The translations under genes and the position numbers were made by a program. The notes beneath the pieces are model-generated. The model had not been told where the DNA came from. It did no database searches and worked only from the letters and a program-made list of their open reading frames with translations. A stretch of DNA of 63,549 nucleotides, taken from NCBI GenBank assembly GCA_034638255.1, contig JAWPGT010000105.1, positions 1-63,549 on the forward strand, read 5' to 3'. Shown here piece after piece: positions 35,514-46,299 of this stretch; positions within the stretch are counted from its first letter, which is position 1, and each line of letters opens with the position of its first letter. Origin of the DNA: Coprinus comatus (taxonomy: Eukaryota; Basidiomycota; Agaricomycetes; Agaricales; Agaricaceae).

Positions 35514-36044
35514 TGTTACGGTTTCATATTTATCATGACTAATCATTAGAACTAATGATGGACGATAGTGTACTTTCTCTTACTCGTTTCGCATAGCCTT
35601 GGACTACTGTTTCGTATAGCCTCGGACTAGTACTTTCTACGGACTTCCCACTTGTTGTTCCACTCACTGTTTCAGCTGTAGATAGTTTCACTCTCCTGTC
35701 TCACATGTATCAAGTATAGCCTACAACCTGTACCCATAGTTGTATAAATACATGGACAGCGACAGAGATTAAGCTTCAGCTTAATACTCGTTGCCTCTCT
35801 AGTTCTCTCTGCTATCTCGCTCTCTGTCCTCTGCCTGATAACCCCAGAACTCGGAGTCAGCTCTAACTCTTGCACGAACGACTTATTAGTAAGGAACACC
35901 TGTGATCTACAGTCTGAGTACTGTGGAGGTCGTCCCCTGAAAGTAGTCTCAGTAAGAGTAGACGTTCTCCTCCTACGAGCATCTTGAAGAGGTCCATTGT
36001 AGCATCGTCTATACCGAAACGGAGGTATAGGCAAGATCATAACA
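35514..36044 (+). repeat. Gypsy 5' LTR
   Basis: 531 bp, TGTTACGG...ATAACA. Differs from the 3' LTR by CATGACT versus CACGACT near 35535, a C/T change at CpG. The solo LTR has the C form. Confidence 0.95.
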
Positions 36045-36277
36045 TTGTATTAAGCTACAACTCGACGAATCCCTAACCCGGATATCTGTCATCGTCTTCC
36101 TCCGCGAACCTCTAACCCAGGTCTCTGCACTCGTCACCCTCCCCAACCCAACTCCATGCGAACTCCTAATCAGAGTCTCTGCAACCCCTTGCTTTTATTC
36201 CTTTGACAACCGCCTAACCCGCAACCGTCATTATTTGGAAAATTAGCACAAACCCTCACGCATAGGATCAAGATCCG

Positions 36278-36395
36278 GGCTGATAACATACCTCGCCATC
36301 GAGCAGGACTACCTTAAGCAAGTAGTGGCTGATAACATACCTTGCCATCGAGCAGGTCTACCTTAAGCAAGTAGTGGCTGAGAACATACCCTCTT
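36278..36395 (+). repeat. Tandem repeat in the gypsy leader
   Basis: A unit of about 49 bp (starting GCTGATAACATACC, containing CCATCGAGCAGG) occurs twice and then partially. The two units differ by TCG/TTG and one other position. It lies between the 5' LTR and the gag frame. Confidence 0.75.
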
Positions 36396-36417
36396 AAAGA
36401 AGAAGGGCTGCCTTTAG

Positions 36418-37080
36418 CAAGCAGCACCCCAAGTTTCCACAATTGCCTCCCACCGAATTTCCTCTTCCACTCCCTCGTCTTCCAGACAACCACCCATATC
36501 CAGAGACGCAAACGAACAAGAACTAGTTGATCTCTTTGACTCCGCTGTACGAATCCCAGAGGTCAGTACAACCTTTGGAACTCCTTCAATCAGGAGGTAC
36601 CTTCCACCCGGAATCAAACTTTCAAACGACCAACAAAGTTGTCTTGTTGATACCTGGAAACGATTTCAAGAACTCAACGAAGCAGGAAGCTCTCAAATCG
36701 CTGCCGACATCCACTACATCTTCCGATTCCTACTACCCTATAAATCCACCTCACTTCTTATCCGAGTCAACACCTACGACCTATACCTGGTAGTTGACGG
36801 ACTCTATCAACCCACCGTTGAAAACCCCAATCTTACAACCGATATCGAAGTCGACAAAACCAAAACTCTATTCTACAGCAACGAACTTGCAAACCTCAGA
36901 AACGCAGTCCGCGACAAGATCATTGCTCTAGATCTATTCCCTACATCATCACCTATCCGAACTCATCCTCCCAATCCCAATCCCTCATCACCTGACGACG
37001 CTTCTATCCACTCAAATTCACAAACCCACTCTCGTGCTCAATCACCTACACCCAGAAACCCAGCTCGTCCTCCCTCCAGA
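36418..37080 (+). other. Open gag reading frame upstream of the first ATG
   Basis: The gag frame is open from just after TAG (36415-36417) to the ATG at 37081, 221 codons without any ATG and with protein-like content (for example RYLPPGIKLSNDQQ and YIFRFLLPY). Either gag starts at a non-ATG codon, or a spliced or lost start lies upstream. Confidence 0.55.
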
Positions 37081-37965
37081 ATGACCGACCAACCTACCGA
37101 AGAAAACTACAATGGAAAATTCGATATCCCAATCGAAAAGTTTGATGGAAAACCCATCCATTATGAGAATTGGAAAGATAGCATCATTCTTGCCCTACAA
37201 TCGAAACCCAAATACTTTCGAAACGGTGCTATCCAAACAGAACAAGCCATACCAGTTGTTCTCCAATTATTAACTCATGGGAGTTGTGGTCATTTCCGAA
37301 GGCAATACTTGAGTTCTCATAGAGGTGAAGAAGCTGGAACATACAGATATGGAACATGGCGTGATTTCATCACAAGTCTTGACCGAGCTTTTCAACCCCA
37401 TGCTGAAGCTGCCGATGCTCGCAACAAGCTCAAAACTTATCGCATGCTTCCCTGGCAAAATATGGAAGATCATGTTAATAATGTCAAACAACTTCTTGAC
37501 TTAGCTGGAATTGACAATGACGCCTACAAAGTCGATTCATTCCGTTCTACCCTCCCTCCTAAAATCCGAGAAGCCATTGCTCTTCGCTACCCTCAACCAA
37601 CTACATTCGATGAATGGACTACCATTGCCACCCAACTTGATCAAGCTATCCGTCAGATCAACCACAAACCTCGTCCTCCAAAAAGCTATCAGAGACACAA
37701 CTTCAACATCTCCAAACTACCCCAAGGAGAACCAATGGAGATTGATGCTGCTGGACGATATGATGACGATGAATATGAAGAAGTCGGAATCCCAGATTTC
37801 GATTCTTCCGATTCAGAAGAATCTGACAAAGAAAATGAAGCTGAATTAATTCTTGGAATGGTCCTTACGGAACGACAAAAGGAACGTCGTAGCCGAGGAG
37901 TCTGCTTCTCCTGTGGAAATGCTGGACATTTCTTCCGAGAATGCCCCAAACGTCAATCCTCATCC
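37081..37965 (+). CDS. Gypsy Gag (capsid and zinc knuckle)
   Basis: From ATG 37081 the product contains a retrotransposon Gag segment (FDGKPIHYENWKD, TWRDFITSLDRAF, EAIALRYP), an acidic linker and one CCHC knuckle, CFSCGNAGHFFREC, at about 37902-37943. Shortly after the knuckle the sequence passes directly into reverse transcriptase in another frame, so the Gag C-terminus and the protease are deleted. Confidence 0.85.
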
Positions 37966-40451
37966 TCCGTGGAGCCAAATACTTCACCAAAATGGACGTT
38001 CGTCTTGGATATAACAATGTTCGCATCTTTGATGGAGACCAATGGAAAGGAGCATTCAAAACTCCATTCGGTCTTTTCGAACCTACTGTTATGTTCTTTG
38101 GAATGACAAACTCTCCTGCAACGTTCCAGGCAATGATGGATCATATCTTCCGAGACCTCATTGACAAACCTGGCTGTACAGCAGTTATTGTCTATATGGA
38201 TGACATTCTCATTTTCTCTGATAACAAACAAGATCTTAACAAAATGACTCTTGAAGTTCTAAAAAGAGTCCAAGAAAACGATCTTTATCTCAAGACCGAG
38301 AAATGTGAATTCGAGAAAACCTCCATAGAGTTCCTAGGAATGACAATAAGCCAGAACAGTATCACCATGTCTGAAGACAAACTGGCTGGAATTGCAGAAT
38401 GGCCTATTCCAACATCACAATGCGAAGTTAGAAAGTTCTTAGGATTTGCAAACTTCTACCGAAAATTCATCAAAGACTACGCCAATATCACCCGTCCTCT
38501 AAATGACCTTCTACGCAAGTCGGTAGCATTTAAATGGACCCCAGAAGCAGAAGAAGCTTTCAACACTGTTAAAGACATGTTTGCGAATGGATCTATCCTT
38601 CTCACTCCTGATCCTCACAAACCTTTCCATGTCGAAACAGATGCTTCTGACTTTGCAACGGGCGGTGTTCTATGTCAAACTGATGATAATGGAGTTACTC
38701 GTCCTTGTGCATTCCGTTCTAAATCCCTTGGACCTGCGGAACGCAACTATCCTACTCCGGACAAAGAACTCCTTGCGATCAAACAAGCTTTTGATGACTG
38801 GCGCCACTACCTACTGGGATCACCGCATATAGTAACTGTGCACAGTGATCACAACAATCTCCGTTTTTGGCAAGATTCGCAGAAGCTGTCATGTCGTCAA
38901 GCTCGCACATGGGCTGAACTGCAGAAATACAACTTTGTGATAAAACACAAACCAGGAAAAGAAATTCCTGCTGCAGATGCACTCTCTAGACGACCAGATC
39001 ATAACTTTGACTCTGCCGAAGAAAATGTGGACATTGTGGTTTTACCAAACAAGCTATTCTTAAACGCCACTTCAACTGAACCTGCCTTAACTGCCCAAGA
39101 ACCCACTCTGAAGGAGAAACAACGGCTTCTAGCACAGCATCATGATCATCATTCCGCAGGACACCCTGGAATAGATGAAACATTAAGACGAATTCAGTTA
39201 ATAGTGAAATGGCCTGGAATGCGCGATTTCATTACCAACTATGTCAAAGCCTGTCCACAATGCCAACAATTCAAGATTGATCGGAATCCTGCAAAACCTC
39301 CATTCCAACCACTTCCTCCATCCGAATCCATGCGCGTTTTTGGCGATATTGCTATGGACTTAATTACCGATCTCCCTCCTTGCGGAAAATTTGATTCTAT
39401 ATTATCCGTGATAGATCGCGGATTATCGAAGGGGATAATACTCTGTCCAACGTCGAAAACCTGCACCTTCGCTGATATTTCGAGACTCCTGATCGACAAT
39501 GTCTACAAACGGTTTGGTACCCCCAACACTATTGTCTCAGATCGTGATCCTCGTTTTGCTTCTAAAGCTGCCCAAAGGTTCTTTGAGATGCTCCAGATCA
39601 ACTGGAAACCTTCTACGGCATACCATCCCCAAACAGATGGTGCAACAGAACGAGCTAATCAAGAGATTGAAACATATCTCTCGATCTACTGCAACAACCA
39701 ACCGAATGACTGGGTCGACGCACTTCCACTTCTCGAATTCAGTTACAACTCCCGTCCCCATGCTGCCAACAAACGATCACCACTAGAAATTATGACTGGA
39801 ACAAATCCACCATCCTTCCCCAATGTCATGGAAGAATCTGGTGCACCATCAGTCGATGATCATGTTCGAAAACTTGATCGTTTCAGACACGAAGCACTGC
39901 TAGCCTATCAATCCGCAGCTAAAGTGATAGCTTCTCGTGTCAAACACCCTCATTATCCAACCTATAATGAAGGGGATGAAGTTTATCTAAATGCGAAGAA
40001 CCTTCCCATCCAATACCAATCATCGAAGATCAAGCCGAAACGTCAAGGTCCATTCAAGATCCTAAAACGTAAAGGACCTCTGACTTATCAACTGCTTCTA
40101 CCAACTTCATGGAAGATTTACAATACGTTTCATGTGGCTCTGTTGAAACCCGCAGTTCAAAACGAGATCAACCCAAACAAGCCTTCCTCTGAAACCATCC
40201 CTGATTTGATAAATGGAGAAGAACACTGGGAAGTCGAAGCAATCATCAATCACAAAAGGAGTAGAAACAAGATGAAGTATTTGATCAAATGGAAGGGATT
40301 TCCTGACTCAGAGAATACTTGGGAACCAGAAGAGAATGTTTCAGATTCAGCAAAAGAACTGTTTGGAGAATACCAGAAGAACCATCGCCTTTCACTTAAA
40401 AGGGCTCCTCCAAAGAAGACACTCTCTACCCCCCCTCGCAGATATAAATGA
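37956..40451 (+). pseudogene. Gypsy Pol lacking protease and N-terminal RT
   Basis: Continuous frame for RT from KYFTKMDVRLGYN, catalytic YMDD (IVYMDDILIF), RNase H (VETDASDFATG, HSDHNNLRF, ADALSRR), integrase HHCC (HHDHHSAGH..CPQCQ), integrase core (IAMDLITDLP, SDRDPRF, YHPQTDGATERAN) and a C-terminal chromodomain (WEVEAIINHKR..YLIKWKGF..TWEPEEN). Protease and the first RT blocks are missing at a deletion near 37955-37970, where TCCTC is repeated. The element would need another copy to move. Ends TGA at 40449-40451, overlapping the next ATG. Confidence 0.88.
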
Positions 40452-42493
40452 CCCAACAACAAGACTCCACCTCAGGCCCCTCTCCTCTTGAATATTCACC
40501 CTCCTCTCACTCATCTTCTACACCAAGCCTAAGCTCAACCACCAACAACACCTTTCTGTCACCAGCAACCACACCCCCTCGAACTGCATCTACAACAGGA
40601 GCTATCAATACTCCTCTTGCTTTTAATCCAGCTTTTGATCCTAACCAACTTCGACTGGACGATCCAGAAGTTCAAGTTCTTCTTGATACTGCTATCGAGG
40701 ATATTCCTCCTCACATTCTCAATCGCCTGCACATTGACACTCTTATCGCTCGTGGTACTTACCCACCTGGAACAACTCTGATCGAAGAACCCCAACTCAC
40801 TGCAGCCATTGTCCTGGCAAGGTTCAATGCCATTCCACCTACCATGGATCAAACAGAGACACCCATTGCTCACCCCATACCCCGCATCGCAACCCCAGAC
40901 GCAGTCTCTCCCCTCATTGAACGACTGACCACTGCACCCTCTAGGTCAGATGGTAACTCGCCTGAACCAGTATTTGCGACGGAAATTCACCCGAGAAGCG
41001 CACCTGCCACCCCCTCCGTTCATAATTCGAGTACATCGGAATGGGGAAATCACTATAACTGGAGAAGGGGAGTTGGACATCCAAACATGCTCTCCTACCA
41101 TGAGGATGGAGAGGCACCACGAGAGTTACCAGCTGGATCCAATGCCGAGTTTCTCTCCCTTCCATATTTCGAGAAACTCTATGAACTCTGGAATGTCCTC
41201 ACCCACATTGCGTCGATGGCACGAGCAGAACGATATGCTCCAACCTCCGCACCCGGTCGCTTGGCACAACTATACTTCGTTCGACAACTTGGGGAGACCG
41301 TTACCGAATACCTCGCCCGTGCATCGGAGATCTCAGAAGCCTCTACCCCCACAACCAACCCTCCACGACCAGATGACCCAACGGGATCGAATGTTCCTAG
41401 AAATGTTGGACGTGAGAACCCCAGCCTCCCAGCTAGCCAGGTTCCTCCCGCCAATCTCCTTACCGACATCCCCAATACCTATCCAATTGCCCCAGACCAT
41501 CCATTCGCCAACCTTGGTTCCAGATATCCGTATCGATACACCACGCCCGCTCTTTACCATCCCCCAAACCGACGAGAGGCCCGTATCTTACGAAATATCT
41601 CCAACCCACCATTCGAGTCGTCAAGAGCAGTTCACTATGCATCGTCATTAAAGGAACTGGCTGACAAGATCATCGGTTCTGGAGACTTTGAGCAACGGTT
41701 TGGAAGGTTCCCAGTCTATAAGTTGAAGGAAGACATCATGAAGAAGGATATTCCCTTACTGGTCTACAACCAGTTCACTGACAAAGAAAAGAAGTGTTAT
41801 GATTATGGTTGCATTGTCTGTGGATTAGTCGGACACATTGGATCGTCATGCCCTGACTACCAATGCCGATTCTGCAACACCATGGGACATTATTCCTGGA
41901 CTTGCAAGAATCGACCCACATCCCCAGTCATTGTCTCTCAACTCAATACTCCCGAGCCCCTGGAACCAGCCACTCCCATCGCACTTACAAGAGCTCAAGA
42001 TCAAATCACTCCCGAGATCTTTGGCACCCAGAAAGCTCATGGACTACAATTTCATCGTGTCGGACATACTTCCTCCCTCCTCACTCCTCTCCCTCGACGT
42101 CTCGATGAGAACCGAAACCCCGAATTCACCACTACCTATCTGTTAACCACTCATCCCACTTCGGATCGAATTCTGGCTCGTCGAACCCTCGCTCCTCTTA
42201 CAAACGAGTGTCCCTTTCCTGCCAACTTGGAGAATGATGGAAACTATCGAGGAGATGCCAGACCATGGGTCAACCCCAGATTGCCACCTAACCGAGTCAC
42301 CTATCGAGATGAGCAAGACAACCGCCGAGTAGATGAAATCCGCCACCCCTCCCAGTTCCTACACCGCATTTCACATACTCCTCCTCTTTGGGAAATCCCC
42401 ACTTCAGCAGTATGCCACCCTCTTCCTGCCAGACCACCCACTCCACTGCCCGCCTACCAAACTCGACCCTCTCGCTATGACAGACGTGTCTAA
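40448..42493 (+). CDS. Gypsy third ORF with two CCHC zinc knuckles
   Basis: A 681-codon frame directly after pol, sharing ATGA (40448-40451). The first about 200 residues are Ser/Thr/Pro-rich. Residues about 455-490 carry two perfect CX2CX4HX4C knuckles, CIVCGLVGHIGSSC and CRFCNTMGHYSWTC. The rest is Pro/Arg-rich without membrane segments, so this is not an envelope. Zinc knuckles suggest nucleic-acid binding, like a second Gag-type protein. Open and undamaged, unlike pol. Function unknown. Confidence 0.85.
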   Translation: MTQQQDSTSGPSPLEYSPSSHSSSTPSLSSTTNNTFLSPATTPPRTASTTGAINTPLAFNPAFDPNQLRLDDPEVQVLLDTAIEDIPPHILNRLHIDTLIARGTYPPGTTLIEEPQLTAAIVLARFNAIPPTMDQTETPIAHPIPRIATPDAVSPLIERLTTAPSRSDGNSPEPVFATEIHPRSAPATPSVHNSSTSEWGNHYNWRRGVGHPNMLSYHEDGEAPRELPAGSNAEFLSLPYFEKLYELWNVLTHIASMARAERYAPTSAPGRLAQLYFVRQLGETVTEYLARASEISEASTPTTNPPRPDDPTGSNVPRNVGRENPSLPASQVPPANLLTDIPNTYPIAPDHPFANLGSRYPYRYTTPALYHPPNRREARILRNISNPPFESSRAVHYASSLKELADKIIGSGDFEQRFGRFPVYKLKEDIMKKDIPLLVYNQFTDKEKKCYDYGCIVCGLVGHIGSSCPDYQCRFCNTMGHYSWTCKNRPTSPVIVSQLNTPEPLEPATPIALTRAQDQITPEIFGTQKAHGLQFHRVGHTSSLLTPLPRRLDENRNPEFTTTYLLTTHPTSDRILARRTLAPLTNECPFPANLENDGNYRGDARPWVNPRLPPNRVTYRDEQDNRRVDEIRHPSQFLHRISHTPPLWEIPTSAVCHPLPARPPTPLPAYQTRPSRYDRRV

Positions 42494-42591
42494 ACGTGGA
42501 CCTGTTTTCTTTGAGTACTTTTCCTTTCCTTTTTATTTTCGTCTGGACTACTACCTTGAACTATTATTTATGAACTATGGACTAGTTCTCT

Positions 42592-42604
42592 AGAAAGGGG
42601 ATAA
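42592..42604 (+). other. Gypsy polypurine tract
   Basis: AGAAAGGGGATAA immediately before the 3' LTR at 42605, the expected position of the plus-strand primer. Confidence 0.75.
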
Positions 42605-43135
42605 TGTTACGGTTTCATATTTATCACGACTAATCATTAGAACTAATGATGGACGATAGTGTACTTTCTCTTACTCGTTTCGCATAGCCTTGGACTACTG
42701 TTTCGTATAGCCTCGGACTAGTACTTTCTACGGACTTCCCACTTGTTGTTCCACTCACTGTTTCAGCTGTAGATAGTTTCACTCTCCTGTCTCACATGTA
42801 TCAAGTATAGCCTACAACCTGTACCCATAGTTGTATAAATACATGGACAGCGACAGAGATTAAGCTTCAGCTTAATACTCGTTGCCTCTCTAGTTCTCTC
42901 TGCTATCTCGCTCTCTGTCCTCTGCCTGATAACCCCAGAACTCGGAGTCAGCTCTAACTCTTGCACGAACGACTTATTAGTAAGGAACACCTGTGATCTA
43001 CAGTCTGAGTACTGTGGAGGTCGTCCCCTGAAAGTAGTCTCAGTAAGAGTAGACGTTCTCCTCCTACGAGCATCTTGAAGAGGTCCATTGTAGCATCGTC
43101 TATACCGAAACGGAGGTATAGGCAAGATCATAACA
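42605..43135 (+). repeat. Gypsy 3' LTR
   Basis: 531 bp, paired with 35514-36044. A 122-codon antisense frame is present in all three LTR copies and is not accepted as a gene. Confidence 0.95.
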
Positions 43136-43136
43136 C

Positions 43137-43432
43137 GGTACGTCTTGATTACAAAATTCCACAACATCCAAAACCATATCTTCAAAAATCCATTCCACAT
43201 TCGACTCTCTGTTATGAAGTAACCTTGAGGACGATGATTCGAATGTCGATGAAATATCGATATTGATATCCGAATCTAATTCCACTTCCCTCTGACTCAT
43301 ATTCTCCCTTTCCCTTTCCCTTTCCCTTTCCCTTTTTCTCTCCCTTTCTCTTTCACCATATATCCCCTCTATCAAAACTTTAATCAAAACTTTAGAATTG
43401 ACATTTAAAGTCTCTGACTTCATCACCCCCAA
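43137..43432 (-). pseudogene. Orphan first exon of the FunK1-associated module, cut by the gypsy LTR
   Basis: On the minus strand, the frame from 43432 (or ATG 43423) has LNVNSKVLIKVLIEGIYG, an expanded Arg-Glu repeat encoded by a (TTTCCC)n tract, then NVEWIFEDMVLDVVEFCNQDV. The last part aligns with IFEDMVLDAVDLCNEDV of the 55.4-kb copy. It stops at the LTR border at 43136. The rest of the gene is not adjacent. Confidence 0.7.
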
Positions 43433-44928
43433 CCCCCTTCAAAGGATGTATAGTTTTGATGCGACGTGGGATAAGTTCTAAGATAAAACACTAGGTTAGG
43501 TGCCAGTGGTTCAGTATTTTGTGTTTGGCGTCTATGACGTACTAGGTGATTCGTGGCTTATACTGGGCAAGTTACTCTAAAAAGCCGACCAAAGAAAACA
43601 AGAATCGAACGTTGAAACGTTGAAACTTGAACTTTGAGCTACAGACCGTAGACGAAGAAAAAAAAAAGCAAAAAGAAACTAAAAGTGTATGACAACTAGT
43701 TAGTTTCCAGGTTACAAATTATAACAAGCGTGAAAAACCTTGAATACCGAAGACAGCCCAAACAGAAAGTAGGTGACCTTGATTAGACCTTGAACCCGTG
43801 CAAGTGGGTGGTGAAAGGGTGAAAGGTGAAAGGGTGAGCCCTGTAGCTTAGATAATAAAGCCTCCCGTGGGTATTGTCAATTGAGGTATGTATGCACTAG
43901 TTTAGACACCGTGCCTTCGGCACGGTCATCTTTCTAGGCTGCATCTGAGTTCCGAATTCAAGTGCTAATAAGTTCACACAGATCAAATATATATACCTAT
44001 TACTTGCCTATTACAAAGTAGTAGGTACTATTTAAGAGAAAAAATCAGTTGTTAGAGACAATATTGGCATGTAGGCCAATTTTGTGATCATGATTCACTG
44101 ATTATAGTAGTTTTCAAGCCCCTAGCCTAAAAACAATCATTAATCGCACAGATTTGTTGCCTTCGGCAACTCATGTGTGCTTCGGACTTCACCATGTTAT
44201 CATCCATAGTTTGCATGTGCAAGGTGTGTGATGGGCAAATATATTTCAACATTTATGGATCTTCTTTCTACCCATTGTAATAGCAAGATTGTGATCTGAA
44301 ATGTAGATCATATATTGAGTACTTACCATTGTTCTGACTGCGTCATAAATACCTGTCTAATGATGGTACTGACACTTCAGTTGGTGCAGTATATCACTTA
44401 CAGTAATGGTCCAAACATTGCAGTGATCAGTGATCACCATTCTCAATTGAAAGCATGAAAAAGAATTTGTAACATCAATTCTACACCATAATTGGTACTG
44501 CGATTTTTGTTCTTATTCAGTAACCAAATTACCTTTGTATACCTATCTCTTGTAAAAGTGGAGTCTTGATATTATTTGAACCTCGTCCTATATATACATA
44601 CTACTGTTCAAACGGCCTCGTCAATACCTATCTAACGGTAGTACTTGCATCCAAGTAGCCATAGTATATCACTCGCAGTTAATATATTTCTGTATTCAGA
44701 GCCACTCAAACACATTTTCGGAGTTTGCCAGCCACAAAGCACAACGAAAAGCGTACAGCCACTATTTGTCAGCTCTGACTAATCCTGTGCTTTTCTTTGT
44801 CAGCTGAGTAAGCTCAATCCCAATCCGGCCTTGTATCTCCCATTATATATTGATAGCACAGAAAAATATGTGGTTGTAAAAAGAAACAAGAACGCTCAAA
44901 ATTAGCGCTTTGGTTACGTACTTCTCTA
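43433..44928. other. Intergenic; upstream repeat and small hairpins
   Basis: 43440-43860 resembles 21660-22024, upstream of another orphan exon. Two short perfect hairpins with the core GCCTTCGGC occur near 43910 and 44160. Segments near 44344-44400 and 44622-44680 look like degenerate direct repeats (CGTCA/AATACCT.TCTAA ... AGTATATCACT). No gene seen. Confidence 0.4.
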
Positions 44929-44933
44929 ACGTC

Positions 44934-45163
44934 TGTTATTTCTCTATACGCGATACCCGAATACTCAGTCTCGGTGTGATAGAAGACTATATTGTTCGTA
45001 CCTATACGCGATACCCGAATACTACAGTAATGTGTAAGTTACATGCGCATATAGTTACAAGTGTTGTGGCTTACCTCAGTCTCGGTGTGATAGAAGACTG
45101 AGGCTACATTAGTTCGTGATGTGATACTATATACTTTGTTCGGTCACGTGTTGTTGTCTGACA
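44934..45163 (-). repeat. Copia 3' LTR (230 bp)
   Basis: Ends TGTTAT..CTGACA on the plus strand. Differs from the other LTR only at GTTGTGG versus GTTGCGG, a C/T change at CpG. Two motifs, CTATACGCGATACCCGAATA and CTCAGTCTCGGTGTGATAGA, each occur twice inside the LTR. Confidence 0.95.
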
Positions 45164-45448
45164 CTCCTCCTCAACGCAAGTACCAATAACAAAGTAAAAA
45201 TGAAGAAAACTTGAAGTTGAAGGTGGTTAGGGAATGATGGTGGACTACTACGAATAAAATGTTTTGACCCTTTTGTGAAGTTTGAATAATTAAAACGGGT
45301 GTGTGTAGAAGGTGAAGGTGAATATGGATTAGTGATGAACTATTACGAATAAAATGTGAGAATATGAAAATGAAAATTGAACGTTACTCCTCCTGACTCC
45401 TGAGAACGTAGTACTCCTCCTGATATAGAACTCTCCTCCTCGTGTGTA

Positions 45449-46299
45449 TCAACATACGCCACAGCTTAAACGTAAATGTTCAAAAGTAGGTCGGGGGAGT
45501 GCTTTAGTGAAGATGTCAGCTATATTGTGCTCCGAGTCCACTCGCCAGATGTCTACAGTGTGTCTGTCGACCTGTTGTCAAATAAAGTGATACTTGACAT
45601 CTACATGTTTCGAGTTGCCATGGTCAACAGGGTCGCTGGATAGACAGATAGCACCGTTGTTGTCACAGAAAATGACTGTTGATAAAGTACATTGGTGTCC
45701 TAATTCCGAGAGATATTGGCGTAACCAGAGGGATTCACGAGTAGTCTCAGCAACGGCAACATATTCTGCTTCTGTGGTGGATATAGCAACGGTCTTTTGT
45801 TTTCTGGATGCCCAGGATACAAGACCACTGCCAAGAGAGAAACCATAGCCCATAGTGGAACGTCTGGTGTCAAGACAGTCTGCGTAAGAAGAGTCACTGA
45901 AGCCTATAAGTGAAGCTGGGTGTTGAGCAGTGGATTGAATTTTGGTTCCATTGGAAGAGAAAGCATCGCGACCACCTAGCCAGAGTTTCATGCCTCTTGT
46001 AGTGTAGAGGTAGCGAGCACACCTTAGAGCAGATTCCCAATGAGAAGATCTAAAGCAGTCAAGATATTGTGATAACTTGGCGACAGTGTAGGCGACATCA
46101 GGCCGAGTTCCCATAGCAATATACATCATAGACCCAACAAGAGAGCGATAAGGTAACGATTTGACTTCATCGTCTGGGGTATCATCAGAAGTGGGTTTAC
46201 GCAGTTTGATAGAAGGATCCATGGGAGTGTGAGTAGGTATGATGGGGGATGTGAGGAATGATGAGGCAATCTTTTCTATGAGAGCTTTCTGTGATAAAG
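45449..46299 (-). pseudogene. Copia RNase H domain
   Basis: Minus-strand frame with RSLVGSMMYIAMGTRPDVAY, GFSDSSYADC..RRSTMGY, TTEAEYVAVAE and CDNNGAICLS, ending HVDVKYHFI, then TGA (45578-45580) where copia elements have Arg, then QQVDRHTVDIWRV...ADIFTKALP in the same frame. It is separated from RT by a one-base deletion near 46300. Confidence 0.88.

Larger units (their letters stand above)
35514..43135 (+). mobile_element. Ty3/gypsy chromodomain LTR retrotransposon (7.6 kb)
   Basis: Two 531-bp LTRs with one difference noticed, plus gag, a deleted pol and a third ORF. Flanks GGATC (left) and CGGTA (right) do not match, which the LTR-mediated inversion explains in part. The near-identical LTRs imply a recent insertion. 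The element interrupts an orphan FunK1-family exon at 43136. Confidence 0.93.

Noticed and set aside
36045..36062. Gypsy primer-binding site
   Set aside because: The sequence after the 5' LTR (TTGTATTAAGC) did not match a tRNA 3' end that I could recognise, so no site is annotated.
43303..43345. Functional Arg-Glu domain in the orphan exon
   Set aside because: Produced by a (TTTCCC)n microsatellite and absent from the other family copies.
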